Shown: positions 26,055 to 41,797, numbered from the stretch's first letter. The stretch: 64,000 nt of DNA from Hyphomicrobiales bacterium (GCA_027483945.1 JAIXTM010000012.1:62001-126000); one strand, 5' to 3'. Notes: generated by a model from the sequence alone, not told the origin. A program made the numbers and translations.

Positions 26055-26504
26055 ATGATCGCATCGACCATCGATGTTCTGGGACCGTGGAGCTGGGTCG
26101 TTCTCGGCCTGATCCTCGTCGGCCTGGAGATCGCCGTTCCTGGCGCCTTTCTGGTCTGGCTGGGCGTGGCCGCGCTGCTGACCGGGCTTTTCGACGCGCT
26201 TCTGGGCCTGTCCTGGCAGGCGAGCCTGCTGACTTTCGGCGCCCTGTCAGTCCTATCCGTCCTGGCCGGGCGATTCGTGACGAGCCGGAAGGACGAGGAA
26301 CTGGACGAGGCACGCTATCTCAACCGCCGCGCCGCCTCCCTGATGCATGGCAGCTTCTTCCTGTCGTCGCCGATCGAGAACGGGGAAGGCCATATCCGTG
26401 TCGGCGACAGCACATGGCGCGTCGTCGGCCCGGACATGCCGAACGGCTCGGTCGTGCGCGTCGTGCGCGTGGAGGGCACGACGCTCCACGTGGAGCCCGC
26501 CTGA
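26055..26504 (+). CDS. NfeD family protein (short form)
   Basis: 149 residues: two or three membrane spans in the first 75 residues, then a soluble OB-fold domain (IENGEGHIRVGDSTWRVVGPDMPNGSVVRVVRVEGTTLHVEP). It lacks the ClpP-like protease domain of long NfeD proteins. Pairing with a stomatin gene is the normal arrangement, and the OB-fold is thought to contact the SPFH partner. Confidence 0.9.
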   Translation: MIASTIDVLGPWSWVVLGLILVGLEIAVPGAFLVWLGVAALLTGLFDALLGLSWQASLLTFGALSVLSVLAGRFVTSRKDEELDEARYLNRRAASLMHGSFFLSSPIENGEGHIRVGDSTWRVVGPDMPNGSVVRVVRVEGTTLHVEPA

Positions 26505-26526
26505 TCTCCTCCAGCAAGGCCTGCCC

Positions 26527-27099
26527 ATGTCGACCAGCCTGAAGGACCGCCTGCGGATCGAGGACGTGCGCGTCCTGTCGGACGACTGGTATCTGCTGAA
26601 GAAGACGACATTTTCCTTCCAGCGCAGCGACGGGTCCTGGCAGCGCCAGTCTCGAGAGACCTATGACCGAGGCAACGGAGCGACGATTCTCCTGTTCAAT
26701 CGGCAGGCCCGCACGGTGCTGCTGACGCGGCAGTTCCGCTTCCCGGTCTATGTGAACGGTCACGATGACCTGCTGATCGAGGCTTGCGCGGGACTGCTGG
26801 ACGAGCGCGATCCGCTGACCTGCATCCGCGACGAGGCGCAGGAGGAAACCGGGACGCGCGTCGAGAACCCGGTTCACGTCTTCGACGCGTTCATGAGCCC
26901 AGGGTCGGTCACGGAACGCCTGTCGTTCTTCCTGGCCGAATACGAGGCGGCGGACCGCACCGGCGCGGGCGGCGGCCTCGTCACCGAGGGCGAGGATATC
27001 GAAGTGCTGGAGATTCCGTTCGACGAGGCACTGGCCATGATCGACAGGGGCGAGATCGTCGACGCCAAGACGATCATGCTGCTGCTCTACGTCCAGTAG
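26527..27099 (+). CDS. nudK: Nudix hydrolase, GDP-mannose pyrophosphatase type
   Basis: 190 residues from ATG 26527, 22 bases after nfeD; the longer frame overlaps nfeD and is not used. The Nudix box reads GLLDERDPLTCIRDEAQEETG: the EExG core is intact and the usual Arg before the first Glu is Asp, as NudK-type proteins tolerate (E. coli NudK has Lys). RQFRFPVYVNGHDDLLIEACAG and PGSVTERLSFFLAEY are family features. It hydrolyses GDP-mannose or related nucleotide sugars. The substrate is by homology. Confidence 0.85.
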   Translation: MSTSLKDRLRIEDVRVLSDDWYLLKKTTFSFQRSDGSWQRQSRETYDRGNGATILLFNRQARTVLLTRQFRFPVYVNGHDDLLIEACAGLLDERDPLTCIRDEAQEETGTRVENPVHVFDAFMSPGSVTERLSFFLAEYEAADRTGAGGGLVTEGEDIEVLEIPFDEALAMIDRGEIVDAKTIMLLLYVQ

Positions 27100-27132
27100 A
27101 AGCGGATCCTCTGAGCCGCCCCGAGCGGGCTA

Positions 27133-28134
27133 TCAGGCCACGCCGGCCTTGAGCAGATCGAGAACGTGGACGAGGCCGATGGGACGGCCCTCGGCCACCA
27201 CGGCCAGGGCGCCCTTGCGGCGTTTCTCCAGGATATCGAGAGCTTCCGCCGCAAGCGTGTCCGGAGCGACGGAGATCGGATCCGGCGTCATCACCGTCTC
27301 GACTGCCCGTTCGAGGAAGCCGTCACCCATCTGCCGCCGCAGGTCGCCGTCGGTGACGATGCCCTTTAGGTGGCCGGACGCGTCGGTGACCAGCACGCAG
27401 CCGAAGCCCTTGGCCGTCATGACCGGGACGACATCGCCCATCCGGGTGCCGAGCGTGACGACCGGCAGTTCATCCCCGCCATGCATGAACTCGCCGACCT
27501 GCTTGAGCTGGGCGCCAAGCTTGCCACCGGGATGGAAGACGCGGAAATCGTGAGCCGAGAAACCCCGCGCCTCCAGGAGCGCGACTGCAAGAGCATCGCC
27601 GAGCGCCAGCTGCATCGTCGTGGACGTCGTCGGCGCCAGCCCGTTCGGGCACGCCTCGTCGGCCTTGGGCAGGACGATCGGCACGTCGGCGGCCTTGGCA
27701 AGCGCCGACTGGGCGTTGGAGGTGAAGGCGATCATCGTCACGCCGAACCGTGCCGCATGGGCGACGATATCGGACAATTCCTTGGTCTCGCCCGACCACG
27801 ACATGGCCAGGATCACGTCGTCGGGCTGGATCATGCCGAGGTCGCCGTGGCTCGCCTCCGCCGGATGAACGAAATGCGCCGGCGTACCGGTGGATGCGAA
27901 GGTCGCCGCGATCTTGCGGCCGACATGGCCGGACTTGCCCATGCCGGTCACGATGACGCGGCCGCGGGCCTCGGCAATCCGCGCCACGGCGGCGGCGAAG
28001 GCCTCGCCGACGCTGCCGTCGAGCGCCCGCGCCAGGGCTTCGATCCCGGCCCGCTCGGTGGCGAGCGTGCGCCGGGCCGAGGCGATCGCGTCGGCGGCGG
28101 GACTGGAGGCAGGCAGCTTGTGCGGGGCGGTCAT
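27133..28134 (-). CDS. kdsD: Arabinose-5-phosphate isomerase, KpsF/GutQ family
   Basis: Interconverts ribulose-5-phosphate and arabinose-5-phosphate, the first step to Kdo for lipopolysaccharide. 333 residues: SIS sugar-isomerase domain (GRVIVTGMGKSGHVGRKIAATFASTGTPAHFVHPAEASHGDLG, about 58-100) and a C-terminal CBS pair (from about 210). The active-site His of the SHGDLG loop is present. It is divergent from an outer-membrane barrel gene. Confidence 0.92.
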   Translation of the reverse strand: MTAPHKLPASSPAADAIASARRTLATERAGIEALARALDGSVGEAFAAAVARIAEARGRVIVTGMGKSGHVGRKIAATFASTGTPAHFVHPAEASHGDLGMIQPDDVILAMSWSGETKELSDIVAHAARFGVTMIAFTSNAQSALAKAADVPIVLPKADEACPNGLAPTTSTTMQLALGDALAVALLEARGFSAHDFRVFHPGGKLGAQLKQVGEFMHGGDELPVVTLGTRMGDVVPVMTAKGFGCVLVTDASGHLKGIVTDGDLRRQMGDGFLERAVETVMTPDPISVAPDTLAAEALDILEKRRKGALAVVAEGRPIGLVHVLDLLKAGVA

Positions 28135-28239
28135 GGCAGGCTCGGCGATCAGCTTGTGCGGACCTGCGTGGGTTTAGGCCCGAAAACACCGGCGGTCCAG
28201 CCCCCGGGACCCACCCGTCCGGCCCCTGGTTACCGCCCA

Positions 28240-28269
28240 TTAACCACGCTCCTTTTACATCCGTTAACC
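28240..28269 (+). promoter_or_regulatory. Paired TTAACC half-sites before the outer-membrane barrel gene
   Basis: TTAACC at 28240-28245 and 28264-28269, 24 bases apart; the second continues as TTAACCAT, the extended CtrA half-site. They do not form a TTAA-N7-TTAA box. They are 26 to 55 bases before the ATG at 28295, where a regulator could act, but the evidence is weak. Confidence 0.3.
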
Positions 28270-28294
28270 ATCCCGGGCCGTCGCGCGTCCGGCG

Positions 28295-29803
28295 ATGCTG
28301 GAGCATGCATTGCGGCCCTGTCGCGCCCCGTCCGTCTTCGCCAACGCCGCCTGGCTGATGCTGGCCGGGGTGGTGACGGCCGGATCGGCGGCTGGCCAGC
28401 AGGCGCCGCCGCGACCGCTCAATCCGGCCCTCTCCGGCAGCGGCTTTCGGGGTTTGACGGAGGATGCGCGGCCAAGCCCCGGCGGACCCGAGCCAGGCCG
28501 GCAAGCACGGCCGCAGAGACCCAGCCCCACCCGCAAGAACGTCGTTCAGGATGTGACCGGTTCGGTGCGCGCGCCCGTGCGCAGCACGGTGGCCGAACCG
28601 GTCGCCGTGCTGCCGCTACCCGCGGAACCGGCATCCCCGCGCCGGCGCCGCCCGGCGCCGGACGATCCGTTCGCGCCGCTCGGCCTGCGGCTCGGCGGGT
28701 TGACGATTTTGCCGGCGATCGAGCAGAGCGTCGGTTACGACGACAATCCGCAGCGCGGGCGGGGTGTGAATGCCCGCGGCTCGCTGCTCACGCGCACCGA
28801 CGGTGAGGTTCGCCTCCAATCGGACTGGATCCGCCACGACCTCAACGGCTATCTGCGCGCCGGCTATTCGGCGTTCCGCGACGCCAGCGACGCGGATCGT
28901 CCGGATGCGGAGGGCCGGGTGACCTACCGCCATGACTTCACCCGCGCGACGCAGGGAACCCTGGAAGCGCGGCTGAGGGTCGATACGGAACGGCCCGGCA
29001 GCCCGGATCTGAACGCAGCTGTTCGCGGTCGGCCGATCATCGCCAGTTACGGCGCCGAGGCCGGTGCGACCCATGCCTTCAACCGACTGAGCCTTGGCCT
29101 GAAAGGGGCCATCGACCGCGTCGATTACGAGGACGCGCGGCTGAGCAACGGCGCGACCCTCGAGCAGGGGGACCGCAACTATACGCAATACGGCCTGAAG
29201 CTGCGGGGCGCCTACGAGGCGAGCCCGGCCCTGCAGCCTTTCGTGGAGGCGTCGCTCGATGCGCGCGAGCGCGACGAGGCACTGGACCGGTTCGGCTACC
29301 GGCGTTCCTCCACCGGACTCGGGTTGCGCGCCGGCACCAAGATCGAGCTGACGCGCACCCTCACCGGCGAGGTCTCCGCCGGCTACCAGCTGCGCCGCTA
29401 CGACGATGCCAGGCTGCCGGACGTGAAGGGCGCCGTCGCCGATGCTGCCCTCATATGGTCCGTGACCCCGCTGACGACCGCGCGCCTCAGCGTCGCGACA
29501 ACGCTGGACGAGACGACGATCCTCGGGTCTTCGGGGGCGGTCACCAATCGCGCAGGCGTCGAGGTGACGCATGACCTGCGACGCAACCTGACGCTCATCG
29601 GCGGGCTGTCCTTCGCCCGCACCGATTATCGCGGCGCGGCGCTGACCGAGGATTCAACGGCGGCCTCGGTCAAGCTCGACTACAAGATCGGCCGCAGCTT
29701 CGTCGTCCGTGCCACCTATGCGCACGAGCGGCTGAACTCCTCGGCGCCGGGCTCCGACTACATCGCCAACGTCTACCTGCTGGGCCTGCGGCTCCAGCGC
29801 TGA
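28295..29803 (+). CDS. Outer-membrane beta-barrel protein
   Basis: 502 residues. A signal-like N-terminus (AAWLMLAGVVTAGSAAG) is followed by a Pro/Arg-rich linker to about residue 125 and then alternating strands ending in an aromatic/basic C-terminus (VYLLGLRLQR), as in the beta-barrel porin 2 family (BBP2). Repeated patterns such as GTLEARLRVDT, LSLGLKGAI and GEVSAGYQLRRYDDARL are amphipathic strands. Such proteins often accompany polysaccharide export genes; kdsD, galU and galE nearby fit an envelope-sugar setting. The function is inferred only from context. Confidence 0.78.
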   Translation: MLEHALRPCRAPSVFANAAWLMLAGVVTAGSAAGQQAPPRPLNPALSGSGFRGLTEDARPSPGGPEPGRQARPQRPSPTRKNVVQDVTGSVRAPVRSTVAEPVAVLPLPAEPASPRRRRPAPDDPFAPLGLRLGGLTILPAIEQSVGYDDNPQRGRGVNARGSLLTRTDGEVRLQSDWIRHDLNGYLRAGYSAFRDASDADRPDAEGRVTYRHDFTRATQGTLEARLRVDTERPGSPDLNAAVRGRPIIASYGAEAGATHAFNRLSLGLKGAIDRVDYEDARLSNGATLEQGDRNYTQYGLKLRGAYEASPALQPFVEASLDARERDEALDRFGYRRSSTGLGLRAGTKIELTRTLTGEVSAGYQLRRYDDARLPDVKGAVADAALIWSVTPLTTARLSVATTLDETTILGSSGAVTNRAGVEVTHDLRRNLTLIGGLSFARTDYRGAALTEDSTAASVKLDYKIGRSFVVRATYAHERLNSSAPGSDYIANVYLLGLRLQR

Positions 29804-29807
29804 GGGT

Positions 29808-30713
29808 TCAGCGCTTCAGCCGCGACAGGAGGACGTCGAGATCGGCGCGGAAGGCGGCGCCGATATCGGCGCGCGAGAGGGCGTAAGCCACGTTCGCCAT
29901 CAGGAACCCGGTCTTCATGCCGCAATCGTAGATGTCGCCGTCGAACCGGTAGGCGAAGAAGTCCTGCGACTTCGCGAGGGTCAGCATCGAATCGGTGAGC
30001 TGGATCTCGCCGCCCGCGCCCCGTTCCTGCCGGGAAAGGAGGCCGAAAATCTCCGGCTGCAGGATGTAGCGCCCGGAAATGGCGAGGTTCGACGGGGCGG
30101 TGCCGCGCGGCGGCTTCTCCACCATCGCGTTGATCGGGTAGACGTTGCCCTTGGATCCGGACGCCTTGCCGACATCGGCGATGCCGTATTGATGCGTCTG
30201 GTCCTCGGGCACCTCGTAGACGGCGACGACGTTGCCGCCGGTCTCGTTATAGGCCTCGATCATGCCCTTCATGGCGCCGGGCGTGCCGTGATGGAGCATG
30301 TCCGGAAGCAGGAGTGCGAAAGGCTCGTCGCCGACGATATCCCGGGCGCACCAGACCGCGTGGCCGAGGCCGAGCGGCGCCTGCTGGCGCGTGAAGCTCG
30401 TCGTGCCGGCGGCCGGAAGGTCGCGGGCGAGCGCCTCGAGCTCCTTGGTCTTGCTGCGTTCCTCCAGCGTCCGGTTGAGCTCGTACTGGATATCGAAGTG
30501 ATCCTCGATCACGGCCTTGCCGCGGCCCGTGACGAAGACGAAATGCTCGATGCCGGCCTCGCGCGCCTCGTCTACCACGTGCTGGATCACGGGCCTGTCG
30601 ACGACCGTCAGCATCTCCTTCGGCACCGCCTTGGTGGCAGGCAAAAATCGCGTCCCGAGCCCCGCGACGGGGAACACGGCCTTGCGGATGCGTTTGACAG
30701 AGGTCTTGCTCAT
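29808..30713 (-). CDS. galU: UTP-glucose-1-phosphate uridylyltransferase
   Basis: Makes UDP-glucose for polysaccharides and lipopolysaccharide. 301 residues from ATG 30713 ([18 protein letters not shown]); the frame continues upstream to 30824 but that part has no family similarity. The nucleotidyltransferase signature [31 protein letters not shown] and the VEKP block are intact. It is convergent with the barrel gene with four bases between, and divergent from galE, whose product consumes UDP-glucose. Confidence 0.95.
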   Translation of the reverse strand: MSKTSVKRIRKAVFPVAGLGTRFLPATKAVPKEMLTVVDRPVIQHVVDEAREAGIEHFVFVTGRGKAVIEDHFDIQYELNRTLEERSKTKELEALARDLPAAGTTSFTRQQAPLGLGHAVWCARDIVGDEPFALLLPDMLHHGTPGAMKGMIEAYNETGGNVVAVYEVPEDQTHQYGIADVGKASGSKGNVYPINAMVEKPPRGTAPSNLAISGRYILQPEIFGLLSRQERGAGGEIQLTDSMLTLAKSQDFFAYRFDGDIYDCGMKTGFLMANVAYALSRADIGAAFRADLDVLLSRLKR

Positions 30714-30888
30714 GGATGGCTGTCTCGGAAATCGATGGCGGGATTGACGAAGCGTAGCGGCGCAGCGCCCAGATAGACGATGGGCCAGGCTGGGCGTCAA
30801 CGCCTCCGTTGGAAGGGCGGACACCGGTGTTGACCGCCCGTCAACGTCTGCGTGCGAGTTACGGTTCCGCTAGCAATGAGGTGAAACG

Positions 30889-31878
30889 ATGACTGTGCTC
30901 GTGACCGGCGGCGCCGGCTATATCGGAAGCCATATGGTGCTCGCGCTGCTGGATGCGGGCGAGAAGGTCGTGGTCGTCGACAACCTCTCCACCGGCTTCT
31001 GGTGGGCGCTGCCGCCGGAAGCCACGCTGGTCACAGGGGATTGCGGCGACGAGGCCCTGATGAAGCGCGTGATCGCCGAGCACGGCGTCACCGCCATCGC
31101 CCATTTCGCGGCGAAGATCGTGGTGCCGGAGTCGGTCGCCGACCCGCTGGGCTACTATCTGGCCAACACGGTCAAGTCCCGCGCGCTGATCGCGGCAGCC
31201 GTGGCGTCCGGGGTGAAGCATTTCATCTTCTCCTCCACCGCCGCGGTCTATGGCGAACCGGCCACGATGCCGGTGCCGGAAGACCTGCCGCTCGATCCGG
31301 TCTCGCCCTATGGCCGCTCCAAGCTCATGACCGAATGGATGCTGCAGGATGCGGGCAAGGCGCACGGCCTCAACTACGTGGTGCTGCGCTACTTCAACGT
31401 CGCGGGCGCCGATCCGCAGGGCCGGACCGGCCAGTCCACGCCCAACGCGACCCACCTCATCAAGGTGGCAGCGCAGGCGGCGCTTGGCGACCGGCCGAAG
31501 ATGCAGGTCTTCGGGACGGACTTCGCCACGCCCGACGGATCATGCCTGCGGGATTACATCCAGGTCTCCGACCTCGCAGACGCGCATCTGAAGGCTTTGT
31601 CATACCTGCGCGCCGGTGGCGCCAGCACCGTGCTCAATTGCGGCTATGGCCGCGGTTATTCGGTTCTCGAGGTCATCGAGGTGGTGAAGCGCGTGTCCGG
31701 GGTGGACTTCCCCGTGGAGATGGCGCCGCGCCGCGCCGGCGATCCGGCAGCCATCATCGCCAAGGCCGACCGCGTGCGAACCGAGCTCGGCTGGGAGCCG
31801 CGCTACGACGACCTCGACCAGATCGTCGGCCAGGCGCTGCGCTGGGAGCGCTTCTTGAAGACCAAGAACGTGGCCTGA
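30889..31878 (+). CDS. galE: UDP-glucose 4-epimerase
   Basis: Interconverts UDP-glucose and UDP-galactose. 329 residues of the short-chain dehydrogenase fold: TGGAGYIGSH binds NAD at residues 6-15, SSTAAVYGEP contains the catalytic serine region, and SPYGRSKLMTEW has the Tyr-x3-Lys pair. It is divergent from galU, giving a two-gene UDP-sugar supply unit for the surrounding envelope genes. Confidence 0.95.
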   Translation: MTVLVTGGAGYIGSHMVLALLDAGEKVVVVDNLSTGFWWALPPEATLVTGDCGDEALMKRVIAEHGVTAIAHFAAKIVVPESVADPLGYYLANTVKSRALIAAAVASGVKHFIFSSTAAVYGEPATMPVPEDLPLDPVSPYGRSKLMTEWMLQDAGKAHGLNYVVLRYFNVAGADPQGRTGQSTPNATHLIKVAAQAALGDRPKMQVFGTDFATPDGSCLRDYIQVSDLADAHLKALSYLRAGGASTVLNCGYGRGYSVLEVIEVVKRVSGVDFPVEMAPRRAGDPAAIIAKADRVRTELGWEPRYDDLDQIVGQALRWERFLKTKNVA

Positions 31879-31919
31879 CAGGATCCCTCCGCGCTATAGA
31901 CACGCGGAACGGAGGTCCG

Positions 31920-32465
31920 ATGGGACAGGCCAAGCGACGCAAGGAAGCGGGGGAGCGTGTCTCGTGGTGCCGCACCTGCACCTATTGCTGCACGCTTCCC
32001 CGCATCGTGGCGCTCGACAAGCCGATGTACCGGCCCTGCCGGCACATCGCGAACCAAGGCTGCGGGCTGTTCGGCCAGCCGGAGCGACCGGCAGCCTGCG
32101 TCGCCTATAATTGCGCCTACCTGTCTGCCCGCATGGCAAATGCGCCGGAGCGGGGCGCCATCCCGCATCCGCTGGATGCCGGCGCCTACTTCCACCGCGA
32201 CCCGGTCGAGAAGGCCTATGTGCTCTTTGTCGATCCGGACCGGCCTGGCGCCTGGAAGCGCTCGGCCGTCGTCGATCACCTGCGGGCGCGGATGGCAGAG
32301 GGTTTCGCCCTCGTGGTGCTCGATCGGGGCCGACGCATGGTCGTCTCCAGCCCGTCGCTGTTCGAGGAAATCCTGAAGCGCGATTACGTGGCGTTCGCGG
32401 ATGCCGAGGGGCGGCCCCTTGACGAGCCGTCCTTTGCCGAATGGCGGGCACAGGCGCGGCCTTGA
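31920..32465 (+). CDS. Cysteine-cluster protein, YkgJ-like (CxxCxxCC)
   Basis: 181 residues from ATG 31920, with GGAGG six bases upstream. The cluster CRTCTYCC (Cys17, 20, 23, 24) matches the CxxCxxCC motif of the YkgJ family; further cysteines in YRPCRHIANQGCGLFGQPERPAACVAYNC complete the usual set. This arrangement is thought to hold zinc or an Fe-S cluster, and some relatives are flagellin N-methylases. The C-terminal 100 residues are of unknown fold. It is 41 bases after galE on the same strand. No specific function can be given. Confidence 0.75.
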   Translation: MGQAKRRKEAGERVSWCRTCTYCCTLPRIVALDKPMYRPCRHIANQGCGLFGQPERPAACVAYNCAYLSARMANAPERGAIPHPLDAGAYFHRDPVEKAYVLFVDPDRPGAWKRSAVVDHLRARMAEGFALVVLDRGRRMVVSSPSLFEEILKRDYVAFADAEGRPLDEPSFAEWRAQARP

Positions 32466-32564
32466 GCAGGAACGGGGGATGGAACGCGTCTCCCTCTTCA
32501 CAAAGCCGCAACCATTGGGAAACCATGATCGGCGGTGCCGCTCTCAACCCAGCTGCCGACGCCG

Positions 32565-33809
32565 ATGAACGCCTTTACTCCCCTTCGCACCCTTCTGCGC
32601 GCCGCGACGCTCGTTGCCGGCTTCACGCTCGCTGGCTGCGCCACGCTGGACGGATATACCGCTACGACGCCGCCCAGCCCTGCACCGCTGCGCGGTGAGT
32701 TCGGAGCCTTCGTGGAAGGGCTGTGGCCGGAGGCGCGGGCCAAGGGCGTCTCCCGCGCGACGTTCGACCGCGCCTTCGCCGGCATCCAGCCCGACCCGTC
32801 CGTGGTGGCGCTGACACGCAAGCAGAGCGAGTTCGTCCAGCCGATCTGGGCCTATTTGAACTCCGCCGCGGCGCCCGAGCGCGTCGCCAAGGGCAAGGCC
32901 GCGGCCCAGAAATACGCCGATGTCCTGGCCCGCATCGAGCGCCAGTACGGCGTGCCGCGCAGCGCCGTGCTCGGCATCTGGGGCATGGAGACCAATTTCG
33001 GCTCCTTCACCGGCGGCAAGGACGTCATCCGCTCGCTGGCGACGCTCGCCCATGAGGGCTATCGCGGCGACTTCTTCCGCAACGAACTCGTCGTCGCGCT
33101 GCAGATCCTGGAAGAGCGCCACATCGCCCGCGACCGGATGACCGGCTCGTGGGCAGGTGCGATGGGCCAGACCCAGTTCATGCCCTCCAGCTTCATGAAA
33201 TATGCCGTCGACTTCGACGGAGATGGCCGCCGCGACATCTGGAACAGCGTGCCGGACGCCCTGGCCTCCACTGCCAACTACCTCAAGCAGCATGGCTGGC
33301 AGCCTGCCGCGCCCTGGGGCGTGGAGGTGGAGATGCCGCACAATTTCCGCTTCGTCCATCGCCGCCAGAGCCTGGCGCAATGGGCGCAGTCGGGCCTGAA
33401 GCGCGCCGGCGGCGGTGCGCTCCCGGCGAGCAGCGCGGAGGCCTATCTCTTCTTCCCCGCCGGCGTGCGCGGGCCGGCCTTCCTGCTCACGGACAATTTC
33501 ATCGCCATCAAGGCCTACAATTCGTCGGACGCCTATGCGCTTGGCGTCGCCCATCTGGGTGACCGGTCGGTCGGCGGCCCGGCGCTCGCCGGGCGGTGGC
33601 CTGTCACCGAACCTCATCTGACGAAGCAACAGACCGAGGAGGTGCAGCGGCGCCTGAACGCGATGGGCTTCGACAACGGCGATCCCGACGGGCGGATCGG
33701 CACCAAGACACGCGAGGCGGTGCGCCGTTATCAGGAGAAATACAACCTCATCCCGGATGGCTATCCAACCCCGGCTCTCCTGGAGCGGATGCGGCTGGCG
33801 AGCAATTGA
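32565..33809 (+). CDS. Lytic murein transglycosylase, MltB type, with peptidoglycan-binding domain
   Basis: Cleaves peptidoglycan glycan strands to anhydro-muropeptides. About 414 residues from ATG 32565; a GTG ten codons upstream is the alternative. A lipobox (TLAGC) marks a lipoprotein. The catalytic domain contains GIWGMETNFGSFTGGKDVIRSL, with the acid/base Glu in GMET, then AGAMGQTQFMPSSF. The C-terminal 60 residues (VQRRLNAMGFDNGDPDGRIG..TREAVRRYQ) are a PG_binding_1 domain. A DUF459 hydrolase follows after 46 bases. Confidence 0.93.
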   Translation: MNAFTPLRTLLRAATLVAGFTLAGCATLDGYTATTPPSPAPLRGEFGAFVEGLWPEARAKGVSRATFDRAFAGIQPDPSVVALTRKQSEFVQPIWAYLNSAAAPERVAKGKAAAQKYADVLARIERQYGVPRSAVLGIWGMETNFGSFTGGKDVIRSLATLAHEGYRGDFFRNELVVALQILEERHIARDRMTGSWAGAMGQTQFMPSSFMKYAVDFDGDGRRDIWNSVPDALASTANYLKQHGWQPAAPWGVEVEMPHNFRFVHRRQSLAQWAQSGLKRAGGGALPASSAEAYLFFPAGVRGPAFLLTDNFIAIKAYNSSDAYALGVAHLGDRSVGGPALAGRWPVTEPHLTKQQTEEVQRRLNAMGFDNGDPDGRIGTKTREAVRRYQEKYNLIPDGYPTPALLERMRLASN

Positions 33810-33855
33810 GTGAACGGCGCTGACGCGGCGCGCGCGCCGGACTATACTCAAGGAC

Positions 33856-35076
33856 ATGATCGCGTCGTTTCTCCGCCGATGCCGGAATGCGCTGGCGCCT
33901 TCGCGCTGGCGCGCGGCGGGCGTGCTCGGGCTCCTTCTGTTCGTCACCGCCGGGCCTTTCGCCGCGGCGCAGAGCCAGGACGACCGCTATTTCTTCCTGC
34001 GGGAAAACCGCCAGCCCACCTTCCGCCTGTTCCAGGAGCCGCGCCCGGTCCAGCCGCTTCGGCCGCGGGCCCAGCCGGCGCCGCGGCGGGTCGCGCCATC
34101 GACCGTCATCGTCGCCGACACGCCCGAGAAGCCGCAGGTGGAGGCGACGACCTTCGTGGCCGTGATGGGCGATTCGCTCGCCGATCTCCTGGTTCATGGC
34201 CTCGGCGAAGCCTTCGCCGACGTGGAGGAGGTCGCCATCGTGCGCAAGGCGCGGCCCAATTCGGGCCTTGTGCGCGCCGACTTCTATGACTGGCCCAAAT
34301 CGGTCACCGATCTGCTCGCGTCCGGGGAGAAGGTGACCTTCGCCGTCATGATGCTGGGCGCCAACGACCGGCAGCAATTGCGCGACGGCGAGGTCCCGGT
34401 CGACCCCTTCACCGAACGGTGGAAGGAACTCTACGGCCAGCGGATCGACGCCATCGCCCGGGCCTTCGCCGACCGGAAGATCCCGCTCCTCTGGGTCGGC
34501 ATGCCGCCCATGAAGAACGAGCGGCTGTCCACGGACATGATCGCGCTCAACGAGATGTTCCGGGACCGCGTCCAGCGCGCCGGCGGCATCTTCGTCGACC
34601 TTTGGGGCGGCTTCGTCGATGACGAGAACCGCTTCGTGACGACGGGCCCGGACCTCACCGGTCAGGTGACACGCCTGCGCACGGCGGACGGCGTCCACTT
34701 CACCCGCGCCGGCGCCCGGAAGGCGGCACACTTCGTGGAGCAGGAGCTTAAGCGCCTGATCGACACGCGCGGCCCGTCGAACGTCGTGGCGCTGCAGAGC
34801 GACCCGAACGCCGTGCAGCCACCGGCCTTGGGCGTGGGGCCGGACATCACCATCCCGCCCTTGCCGGAACTGCCGGGCGTGCCCGCTATCCCGTTCAAGC
34901 CGGTGGCCGGGCCGATCATGCCGCTGACGCGGATCGAGGCCTCGCCCGGCGCGTTGCTGATGTCGCGCGCAGCGGCGCTGCGCCGGGACAACCCGATCGT
35001 CCAGCAGGTCCTCGTGGAAGGACGCCCGCCCGAGGCCGTCGCCGGCCGGGCGGACGATTTCCGCTGGCCGCGATAG
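33856..35076 (+). CDS. SGNH/GDSL hydrolase family protein (DUF459), exported
   Basis: 406 residues. Signal peptide ([20 protein letters not shown]), Pro-rich stalk to about 85, then the SGNH domain: [10 protein letters not shown] (nucleophile Ser), MLGANDRQ (Gly/Asn) and [12 protein letters not shown] (Asp-His). The C-terminal 100 residues are Pro-rich. DUF459 proteins are probable periplasmic esterases acting on cell-wall or polysaccharide acyl groups. Its place after a lytic transglycosylase supports a wall role. It is convergent with gltD, one base apart. Confidence 0.85.
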   Translation: MIASFLRRCRNALAPSRWRAAGVLGLLLFVTAGPFAAAQSQDDRYFFLRENRQPTFRLFQEPRPVQPLRPRAQPAPRRVAPSTVIVADTPEKPQVEATTFVAVMGDSLADLLVHGLGEAFADVEEVAIVRKARPNSGLVRADFYDWPKSVTDLLASGEKVTFAVMMLGANDRQQLRDGEVPVDPFTERWKELYGQRIDAIARAFADRKIPLLWVGMPPMKNERLSTDMIALNEMFRDRVQRAGGIFVDLWGGFVDDENRFVTTGPDLTGQVTRLRTADGVHFTRAGARKAAHFVEQELKRLIDTRGPSNVVALQSDPNAVQPPALGVGPDITIPPLPELPGVPAIPFKPVAGPIMPLTRIEASPGALLMSRAAALRRDNPIVQQVLVEGRPPEAVAGRADDFRWPR

Positions 35077-35077
35077 G

Positions 35078-36502
<1,425 letters not shown>

Positions 36503-36511
36503 GATCGCCCC

Positions 36512-41239
<4,728 letters not shown>

Positions 41240-41377
41240 GGCCTTCGATCCTCGTCTCGTCATGCGCCGCAATCGGGCGCGGCCGGTCCGCCGACGCCCA
41301 TGATCGTCTTCGCTCGCGAGGTTCGGATGAAGGTGCTGGCTGTTCCAGTCCGTCGCCCGCTTCCCCCGCGGGCGCGC

Positions 41378-41397
41378 CCGGTCTTGGTCAAGACCGG
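41378..41397. promoter_or_regulatory. 20-bp palindrome upstream of gltB
   Basis: CCGGTCTTG-GT-CAAGACCGG, perfect 9-bp arms around two bases, about 140 bases upstream of the gltB start. Its compact form suggests a dimeric regulator site. A short RNA hairpin is also possible if a gltB transcript starts beyond it. Confidence 0.4.
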
Positions 41398-41571
41398 ACT
41401 TTGGAGCCCGCCAGGCGGTTGTCCGCCGTCGTTTTGTTGCCGGCTCGCGTCACGCGGTCGGCATAGGCCAGTTCGCGTTTGGCTTTCGTCGCCGCACGAA
41501 CCATCGTCATTGCCGCCTGCATCGCTCCTTCGGCGCGCCCCGAAAGGCGAAACCGAACCGGTTGTCTGGAA

Positions 41572-41590
41572 AGGACAGCAAGGCTGTCCT
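41572..41590. promoter_or_regulatory. Inverted repeat in the gltB-aldolase gap
   Basis: AGGACAGC-AAG-GCTGTCCT, perfect 8-bp arms. It is about 330 bases from gltB and 250 from the aldolase gene. No T-tract follows on either strand, so it is more like an operator or RNA stem than a terminator. Confidence 0.35.
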
Positions 41591-41651
41591 AAAGCGGCTG
41601 CACAATGTCATATGTGCATACGACGCACAAGCGCCGTTTTCGCCTCTGTGA

Positions 41652-41664
41652 GACATAAAATGTC
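41652..41664. promoter_or_regulatory. GACAT-AAA-ATGTC dyad
   Basis: A perfect 5-bp dyad in a relatively AT-rich patch. The half-site GACAT/ATGTC also occurs alone at 41605-41609 (ATGTC) and in GCGACATGAA about 20 bases downstream, giving four copies in under 90 bases. This is typical of a transcription-factor cluster near a promoter. Confidence 0.35.
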
Positions 41665-41778
41665 GAATGGTGCGGATAATGCGACATGAACGATAAGGAA
41701 GTCGGCGAAAGCCGCAACTCTGTGTCGATCCGGTCGCGCAGATGGGCCTGACGCAAAAGCCGCATCGAATCCCGGTTA

Positions 41779-41797
41779 CGATGCGTTTTTCGCATCG
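41779..41797 (+). promoter_or_regulatory. CGATGCG-T5-CGCATCG hairpin before the aldolase gene
   Basis: Perfect 7-bp arms around TTTTT, 40 bases before the aldolase ATG; an extra copy of CGCATCG is at 41761-41767, so the 3' arm could pair with either partner or a protein could bind three half-sites. It is either an operator or a leader hairpin. Confidence 0.4.
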
